Assembly (NCBI RefSeq): GCF_030915485.1
Contig: NZ_CP133266.1
Location: forward strand, 4,282,001-4,346,000
From: Neobacillus sp. PS3-40
GTDB taxonomy: Bacteria; Bacillota; Bacilli; Bacillales; Cytobacillaceae
Direction: 5' to 3'
DNA length: 64,000 nt
Made by a program: the position numbers and the translations under genes. The notes beneath the pieces are model-generated. The model searched no databases, was not told where the DNA came from, and saw only the letters and a list, made by a program, of their open reading frames with translations. How positions within the stretch are numbered: the first letter of the stretch is position 1; every line of letters begins with the position of its first letter. Positions 58,899-64,000 of this stretch are shown in pieces.

Positions 58899-59273
58899 TT
58901 ATCCAATTTGCACTAACAATTTTGCTAACAGATTAATGGCAGCTTGAACAACCACGTCTATTTGTAGTTCTGTTTGAGTAACTGCAATGCCGTCTGAATC
59001 TTTAATTACTATTGTTTGCTTTTCGAAGTTTTTTATTTCTAAACTTTGTGAAATAGATTGTAATTGTTTTATATTCTTGTTTCCATCAGTTCCTAATACA
59101 ATAATCGCAGCTTCGATTGCAGCTTGAAGTGCGGCTTGAACTAAAAGTAAACCTTGAACTTCAGTTTGTGCCACTGTTACATCGTGGGAATTTTCAATAC
59201 AAAGCCCTTGTATTTCAGTTTGCTTAACATCTATATCATTTTCAGTTCTTTGAGTACGTCTTACTTGAGTCAT
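58899..59273 (-). CDS. Spore coat protein, CotX/CotV-type domain
   Basis: 124 residues. Two related halves: VKQTEIQGLCIENSHDVTVAQTEVQGLLLVQAALQAAIEAAI and EKQTIVIKDSDGIAVTQTELQIDVVVQAAINLLAKLLVQI, each with the D-S-x-x-V/I-x-V-x-Q-T-E pattern of the CotX/CotV insoluble coat fraction domain. Expressed late in the mother cell in relatives (sigma-K), so a crust/coat role is expected. ATG 59273 follows AAAGGGGGC on the minus strand. Confidence 0.88.
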   Translation of the reverse strand: MTQVRRTQRTENDIDVKQTEIQGLCIENSHDVTVAQTEVQGLLLVQAALQAAIEAAIIVLGTDGNKNIKQLQSISQSLEIKNFEKQTIVIKDSDGIAVTQTELQIDVVVQAAINLLAKLLVQIG

Positions 59274-59596
59274 TAAAATGCCCCCTTTCTACTTGGTTTC
59301 TATATATGGTATTCTTAATGGCAAACTAAGATTGGACAACTTAACTGATAAATTAGTGGAATTTATATACAAAACGTTTATGGCTTAGCTCCGCCCCTTT
59401 TCTTCCTACAAAAGATGTAATTGAAGGAAGGTTTAAATAAAAATTGGCGGAGATTTTAAGTGATCGTTCGTTCATAAATTTCAGGATAAATAAGAAAAGC
59501 GCAAGCGCCCTGCTTAGCCACGACAGCTACTTGCGGGCCCGGGTTGCTTTCGCTAGACAATTCTCAGGAGACCATATAAATTCTGACACTATAAAT
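59274..59596. repeat. Intergenic region with Bacillus-type GCGCAAGCGC repeat fragment
   Basis: No gene seen. AAAAGCGCAAGCGCCC at about 59496 followed by TGCTTAGCC resembles a widespread Bacillus intergenic repeat. GGCGGAGATTTTAAG (59452) resembles the repeat flanking the IS at 36092. Confidence 0.4.
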
Positions 59597-59637
59597 AAAC
59601 GCAAGGTCATTTCACAATGACCTTGCGTTTTCTTATT
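59597..59637. terminator. Bidirectional terminator
   Basis: AAACGCAAGGTCAT (59597-59610) pairs perfectly with ATGACCTTGCGTTT (59617-59630), then TCTT. Confidence 0.8.
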
Positions 59638-59777
59638 ATAAGGCAATGTTATTGAGCTCTGTTAATTGTGGATCATTTTACATTAGGCTCCCATTCATTC
59701 GAATGGAGCATAAATAAGCCAAGAATCAACAGAGTTGTTTACCATAGCCTTCTTTTAAGACTATGAGGGAGAGTTAT

Positions 59778-60847
59778 TTAATGATTTACTTCTACTACTA
59801 CTTTAGCTTTTCTTGATTTGTATAAACGCCATCCGGTTAACAAAGCGGCAATAAGACAAATGGAGGCTGAGCCGATAAAGACTACATGCATACCATCTAA
59901 GAAGATATCAGGTCTCTATGGGATTAACCCAGTTACTCGGTATCCAGCATTTTGGCTCATAACGCTGAACAAGGTAGTGGTCGCTAAGGAAATACCTACA
60001 ATCATTCCGATATTTCGAATAAGCGAATTGACACTGCCAGCAATCCCTAATTGAGCTCTTGGCACTGTTGACATCACCAGCGAGGTATTGGGTGATTGAA
60101 ATAATCCGCTTCCTAAACCAAGCAGCGCAACTAGCACACAAAGGAGTGTAATGGGACTTCCGCTATGTAATGTAGCTAATCCAAATTGTGCGATAACCAT
60201 GACCAGCTCAGATCCTATCTTATCTGATAATGAACCACTTAAAGGTGCAACAATTGCCTTCGTGAATGGAAAGAGCATTAATAGGAAACTTGCACTGAGT
60301 GGCGATAAATGTAAGATGTTTTGTGTGTAAAAAGGAGAAATAATATTAAAACAAAAACTGGCCACGAAGACGAGAAATCCACATAAAATGCTAAGTGAAA
60401 ACAAAGGATTTTTAAATAAAGCCAAATGCAACATCGGATCTGATTTTCGCTTCTCAACCCATAAGAATGATACAAAGGTGATGAAAGCAAGGGCAAATGA
60501 TAAAAGAATCCGGCTATCTCGGTAGCCTACTTGTTGTCCCAGTAAAAGAGCCGCAAATAATGAGATAATAAAAGTGGCAAATAATAAACTTCCTGATATG
60601 TCCAGCTTTGCTTGACCTTCATTAGATCGACAGGGAATACCTTCCACCCTAAAGCTATTGCGATTAAGCAGATAGGTACATTTACCCAGAAAGTATACTC
60701 CCATCCAAAAAAGGAAACTATTAATCCTCCAAGTCTAGGACCCGCAATGCTTCCAAGTGTAACAAAAGTCCCGACCCACCCCAAAGCTTTTCCGCCTTCA
60801 CTCCAAAAGAAGAATGACATTATGCCGATGATTGCGAAAATGCTCAT
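59778..60847 (-). pseudogene. Decayed DHA2-type (EmrB/QacA-like) MFS transporter gene
   Basis: Three lesions are visible. The 5' part (helices 1-3) is missing: the first recognisable segment, EGGKALGWVGTFVTLGSIAGPRLGGLIVSFFGWEYTFWVNVPI, corresponds to helices 4-5. A frameshift lies near 60605-60625, where VDLMKVKQS changes to the frame of NEGQAKLDISGSLLFATFIIS. An in-frame TAG at 59918-59916 interrupts the last loop, after which the same frame continues with a plausible final helix (HVVFIGSASICLIAALLTGW) to TAA at 59778. A transposase-like remnant abuts the 5' end. Confidence 0.8.
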
Positions 60848-61036
60848 TAATCGTTTGCCTGTAAGTCGTACTTGTGAGGCTTTAAATATTTCACCAAAGA
60901 CCTATTATCAAATTAGAATGGCTTTATCGCAGATGTCTTGAATTTCTTGAGCGTTATGAACAAAAGCCTTTAGAAACAATGGAATTTTACTCTCTTTGGC
61001 CCAATACCGATAAGAAATCCTTTTTAAATGAGAAGT
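60848..61036 (+). pseudogene. Transposase-like remnant
   Basis: Two frames make a broken peptide: NRLPVSRTCEALNISPKTYYQI (HTH-like), then after a +1 shift RRCLEFLERYEQKPLETMEF and LWPNTDKK. The order resembles the N-terminal part of an insertion-element protein seen in bacilli (HTH, then FLERYE..P, then LNTDK). Only this fragment remains and no inverted repeats were seen. It probably marks the event that truncated the MFS gene. Confidence 0.4.
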
Positions 61037-61260
61037 TTTTTTGTTACCTCGTTACTATAGTTATTATAAAGTGAATAAGTTATTTCCAACAATATACATT
61101 AAAAACCCATATAAAACACATCCTATTAATGAGAAAAGGAGGTGGTCTATATGGGTAATTTTTTTTATTAAATTGTTTTGATATTGTTTTTAATAACATT
61201 CAAAACAATAAAACTCTTTCTTTAGACCAGGTTTTAGAATCAGAAAAAGCCTTCTTTAAT

Positions 61261-61761
61261 GTGCTCAATAATTATTGGTATCAAGAAAATTTTCTTACGC
61301 CAAAATGGTGGTTGCTTGTCATTCTTTCTATTGTTCCGGCAATTATTTGGTGGATATTTGCAGATAAAAGAAGAATTATGGAGATAACTACATTTGGTTT
61401 ATTTTATGGTGTTACGTCAATTATATTAGATTCCATCGGAAGTAATGCCATGGTTTGGACTTATCAGATCCGTCTAACCCCTTATTTGGAACCACAAATG
61501 TACCCTTACGATGTTGGTATTGTAATTATTTTATTCATGGTTGTTTATCAAAGGTATGGAAAAGACTTTAAAACATTTATTTTTTATAGCTGTTTGTTAT
61601 CCTTATTCCAAGCATTTTTGGCTGAACCTGCAATGGAGAGGTTAGACATATACAAAGAGATTTCTTGGAAACATATATATTCATTTCCTGTTTATTGGAT
61701 AATTGGTATAACATGCTGGTCGATAGTAAAGTATTTTAAATCACTAGAGCAGAGAGTATAA
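61261..61761 (+). CDS. CBO0543-like membrane protein, 5' end frameshifted at a T8 tract
   Basis: 166 residues from GTG 61261, five hydrophobic segments rich in Trp and Tyr (WWLLVILSIVPAIIWWIFADKRR, VWTYQIRLTPYLEPQMYPYDVG, SWKHIYSFPVYWIIGI). The coding-looking frame continues upstream through LSLDQVLESEKAFFNVLNNYWYQ without a start codon. A strong AAAAGGAGGTGG site and ATG lie at 61136-61153, one frame away; the two frames would join if the T8 at 61159-61166 were T9 (or T6). So the gene is probably frameshifted, or switched by slippage. Pairs with the related gene at 61830. Confidence 0.6.
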   Translation: MLNNYWYQENFLTPKWWLLVILSIVPAIIWWIFADKRRIMEITTFGLFYGVTSIILDSIGSNAMVWTYQIRLTPYLEPQMYPYDVGIVIILFMVVYQRYGKDFKTFIFYSCLLSLFQAFLAEPAMERLDIYKEISWKHIYSFPVYWIIGITCWSIVKYFKSLEQRV

Positions 61762-61829
61762 TATTTCGTCTTGTTCCTACATTTAAATTTAAAAGATAAC
61801 ACATACAATTCTAAACTTGAGGTGTTGTA

Positions 61830-62297
61830 ATGGCTAAAATCATTTTGTGGCTTATGCTTATTATTCCTTGGACATCCTTGTTTTTTATAAAAAAGCATTC
61901 ATTAAGGCGATTTATGCCTGTAAGCATCTTCGCGTCTCTTTTAGTAACACTAGTCTTTGAAATGGGTTATGTCTTCAATTGGTGGATTGTTCATAAGGAA
62001 ATTATGCCATGGGGAAATATCACAAGCTTTCCTTTAACATATGGAATATTTTTAGCAGGAACAATATGGATTTTCAACTTTACTTTTGAAAAATCTTTTT
62101 GGGTATACATTATTACAAATGCGTTAATTGATGCTATTTATGCCTTTATTGGTCTGAACATATTAATATCCTACGGAATTTATAAATTGGAAAATATGAG
62201 GAATTTTGGCATTTTTATATTAATGCTTATTATAGCAGTTATTATTTATTTGTATCAAAAATGGCAAGATAAGATTATGAAAAATGAGTATGAATAA
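61830..62297 (+). CDS. CBO0543-like membrane protein
   Basis: 155 residues, five hydrophobic segments (IILWLMLIIPWTSLFFI, MPVSIFASLLVTLVFEMGYVFNWW, PLTYGIFLAGTIWIFNF, VYIITNALIDAIYAFIGLNI, FGIFILMLIIAVIIYLY). It has the same topology as the preceding gene and resembles the 20321 protein distantly. ATG 61830 follows TTGAGGTG. Function unknown. A hairpin at 62303 follows. Confidence 0.65.
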   Translation: MAKIILWLMLIIPWTSLFFIKKHSLRRFMPVSIFASLLVTLVFEMGYVFNWWIVHKEIMPWGNITSFPLTYGIFLAGTIWIFNFTFEKSFWVYIITNALIDAIYAFIGLNILISYGIYKLENMRNFGIFILMLIIAVIIYLYQKWQDKIMKNEYE

Positions 62298-62302
62298 AAT
62301 AA

Positions 62303-62328
62303 AGAGGGATTGCTACGGCAATCCCTCT
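62303..62328. terminator. Hairpin after the CBO0543-like pair
   Basis: AGAGGGATTGC (62303-62313) pairs perfectly with GCAATCCCTCT (62318-62328), followed by a short TA stretch. Confidence 0.6.
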
Positions 62329-62358
62329 TATAGAATCGAGCCAGCTATAAAAGTTTTA

Positions 62359-62517
62359 TCAGAATAAATAGTCTTTAATCACTACTACAGCTGGTTTAGA
62401 ATATTTACCTGGCTTTGCATCCTCTATTATTTCGATTGTCAAACTCTCAAAAAGTGTCCGTAAGGCATGCTTTTTTGATTCATAACTCATAAGATGCCAT
62501 GAGGCTTTATAATCTTT
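62359..62517 (-). pseudogene. Gene remnant of unknown family (minus strand)
   Basis: Open stretch of about 52 codons reading KASWHLMSYESKKHALRTLF...IIEDAKPGKYSKPAVVV and ending TGA at 62361-62359. It begins immediately after a stop codon, with coding-like sequence already present before its only ATG and no ribosome binding site. Looks like the 3' end of a lost gene. Confidence 0.35.
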
Positions 62518-62655
62518 TCAGATATTAAAGTTAATTCAACTTATTGATGAACATTTAAGAAGAATTTTTAAACTTACAAATGAAATTTTTTCTAATGTAA
62601 AATAAATGAATATATATTTTGAATTAAATCTAAATCAATAAAACATAAAAGACAT

Positions 62656-62890
62656 GCTCAGATTAGGAATACCAAGAGATTTTTTTGAATTAATGTTTGA
62701 ACATTGAATATAATGAGTTACTTACAGTATGCACGAGGAAACAAATCATCATTAGCAGCCAAGTGGCTGCTGGTTATATTTTTCGGTCAGTCTGTTCCTG
62801 TTGGGAATTATTCTTTTTATTCTTTTTAAATTTTTTCCGAAAGAAAACACATTGCCATACACTCCTGATTTCACCTACACATCCTAGTTA
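62656..62890 (+). pseudogene. Degenerate small membrane-protein remnant
   Basis: Short frames MLRLGIPRDFFELMFEH and MSYLQYARGNKSSLAAKWLLVIFF run in, and another frame continues with LFLLGIILFILFKFFPKENT and LPYTPDFTYTS before TAG, as if a small one-helix membrane protein had been frameshifted. No intact gene. Confidence 0.3.
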
Positions 62891-63388
62891 GAAATGGATA
62901 GTTTAAAAAAATGAGCTTGGAGTTTTCTACAAGCTCATTTTTAATGTGAAATATACTGTGAATTTAATTGTGAATACTTAAAGATTATTAATCAGATATT
63001 AAATGCGATTTTGTGTTTTGCACTTCTGAAGTAAACTCGTTATTCTATTAGTAACGGGTTCCTTTTGAAGGAGAAAATTTTAAAAATCAATCTATGTAGA
63101 GAGTTAATTAATAATAAAATTTGCACTCTATTTTTTTTATCTTTTTAAAGTTTATATTGAAAATTTTGCAGTTATTTTAAAATACAGTACATTTACAAAA
63201 AACACTGCTTTAAGGAATTTATCCGTGAAACAAACCATTCGAGGCAGTCTGTCAATTTAACTTCAGTGGCTGGGTTCCGGGGCCAAACAATGCTAATTGT
63301 ACTATTTCTCCCTAACAATGGAACACACTATTCTATTAGTCAGGACTCTTATTTTTTTATCAATTTGCTTTAAAAAAACCCCTTTTTC
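62891..63388. other. Gene-poor AT-rich stretch
   Basis: No supported gene, RNA or repeat seen on either strand. CGTTA/TAACG forms a small dyad near 63040-63055. Confidence 0.35.
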
Positions 63389-63442
63389 CGTAAGCGCTTT
63401 CCGGAAAAAGCTCTTGACTTCGACGGAATTCGACAATATAAT
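63389..63442 (+). promoter_or_regulatory. Sigma-A promoter with cre-like site
   Basis: TTGACT (63414-63419) and TATAAT (63437-63442) with a 17-base spacer. CGTAAGCGCTTTCC (63389-63402), whose reverse complement GGAAAGCGCTTACG fits the CcpA cre consensus at 12 of 14 positions, lies in the loop of a CTTTTTCCG/CGGAAAAAG hairpin 12 bases before the -35. CcpA control of the permease is inferred. Confidence 0.65.
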
Positions 63443-63490
63443 TCAAAAAGTGAAATTATTTAGATAATTAATTTATAACCGGGGGATATA

Positions 63491-64000
63491 ATGAGTAATC
63501 TATTTAGAAAGAAATCAATAAGTACCATGATTGCACAAAGTAAAAAGGTTGAGCTTAACCGATCCTTAAGTTTATTGGATCTCATTTTCCTAGGAGTAGG
63601 ATGTGTAATCGGAACGGGAATTTTTGTTGTCACTGGAGTTGTAGCTGCCCAAAGTGCGGGGCCAGCTATTAGTCTTTCTTTTATAATAGCTGGTGTTGCT
63701 TGTGCTTTGGCTGCTCTTTGCTATGCGGAATTTTCCTCTGTAGCACCGTTGTCAGGAAGTGTGTACACATATACCTATGCAACAATGGGTGAGCTTTTTG
63801 CGTTCTTAATTGGCTGGGACCTTATGCTTGAATATGTTCTTGCAATTTCTGCGGTTGCAACTGGATGGTCTGCGTATTTCCGATCATTTATTGAAGGATT
63901 TAATCTACATGTGCCAGCCTCACTATCTGCTTCTCCAGGAGCAGGAGGAATCGTTGATTTACCTGCTGTGATTATTATTTTTTTGATTACAGCTCTTGTT
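63491..64000 (+). CDS. APC-family amino acid permease, 3' end outside window
   Basis: 170 visible codons from ATG 63491, preceded by GGGGGAT. The protein starts MSNLFRKKSISTMIAQSKK and helix 1 reads LIFLGVGCVIGTGIFVVTGVVAAQSAGPA with the GTGIF substrate motif. Helices 2-4 follow (ISLSFIIAGVACALAALCYAEFSSVAP; SVYTYTYATMGELFAFLIGWDLMLEYVLAISAVATGWSAYF). This is the YfnA/CAT-like group of metabolite permeases. The C-terminal helices lie beyond the right edge. Confidence 0.9.
   Translation, partial: MSNLFRKKSISTMIAQSKKVELNRSLSLLDLIFLGVGCVIGTGIFVVTGVVAAQSAGPAISLSFIIAGVACALAALCYAEFSSVAPLSGSVYTYTYATMGELFAFLIGWDLMLEYVLAISAVATGWSAYFRSFIEGFNLHVPASLSASPGAGGIVDLPAVIIIFLITALV

Noticed and set aside
59818-60054. 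Plus-strand open frame opposite the MFS pseudogene
   Set aside because: Antisense to recognisable, though broken, MFS transmembrane coding sequence.
62697-62891. 64-codon frame ending in RKKTHCHTLLISPTHPS
   Set aside because: Reading shows the membrane-like sequence continues in a different frame; treated as part of a degenerate remnant.

Overview
The window looks like a chromosome segment of an endospore-forming, low-GC Gram-positive rod of the Bacillaceae. The evidence is two gerA-type germinant receptor operons, a CotX/CotV-type spore coat protein, a sporulation-type histidine kinase, a DabBA locus with the gene content of the B. subtilis ybc locus, Bacillus-style ribosome binding sites (AAGGAGG, with TTG and GTG starts), lipoproteins, an LPXTG-type surface protein, and four classical metabolite riboswitches (FMN, cobalamin, TPP twice). 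No rRNA, tRNA or CRISPR array was seen.

Layout. 1-1250: a truncated polysaccharide deacetylase and a YciI-like protein, both on the minus strand. 1550-7045: a DabBA inorganic-carbon operon with YbcI-like and YbcF-like partners, behind a leader that contains a terminator-like hairpin. 7365-11510: a Cof-type HAD phosphatase, two GyrI-like small-molecule-binding proteins, DUF1697, and an EamA exporter divergent from an Lrp/AsnC regulator. 11614-13851: an FMN riboswitch and a shortened rib operon (ribE-ribB-ribH, no ribD and no GTP cyclohydrolase II domain). 14037-20230: a cobalamin riboswitch controlling a wall-anchored transcobalamin-like protein, a DUF4430 lipoprotein and a complete ECF transporter. 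21047-23149: a class A penicillin-binding protein split by one in-frame stop codon. 23406-26075: a TPP riboswitch and thiM-thiD-thiE. 26208-31670: small genes, an MFS transporter, eight exact-period 52-bp hairpin repeats and two oxidoreductases. 31927-44138: two convergent ger operons separated by an intact IS3-family element and a PAS histidine kinase. 44333-53368: YdcF-like protein, phosphoesterase, shikimate kinase, transporters, and a DAACS symporter divergent from a LysR regulator. 53380-57375: a second TPP riboswitch with a thiXYZ-type pyrimidine transporter, a YkoF-like thiamine-binding protein and a TatD hydrolase. 57514-58886: an XRE/DUF2975 pair between 51-bp inverted repeats. 58899-64000: coat protein, a decayed MFS gene next to a transposase remnant, two CBO0543-like membrane proteins (one apparently frameshifted at a T8 tract), a remnant-rich gene-poor stretch, and an amino acid permease running off the right edge.

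How it fits together. Vitamin acquisition dominates the middle: riboflavin synthesis, B12 capture and import, thiamine salvage (thiazole and pyrimidine kinases plus ThiE) and import of pyrimidine precursors, each under its own riboswitch. A roughly 97-bp three-hairpin repeat recurs in intergenic regions and is found in both thiamine leaders between the riboswitch terminator and the first gene.

The most notable unexplained items are the modular B12-capture surface system, the three-hairpin repeat with a compensatory base change, the 52-bp tandem hairpin array, and the inverted-repeat-bounded XRE/DUF2975 segment. All functional calls come from reading the sequence; no searches were run.
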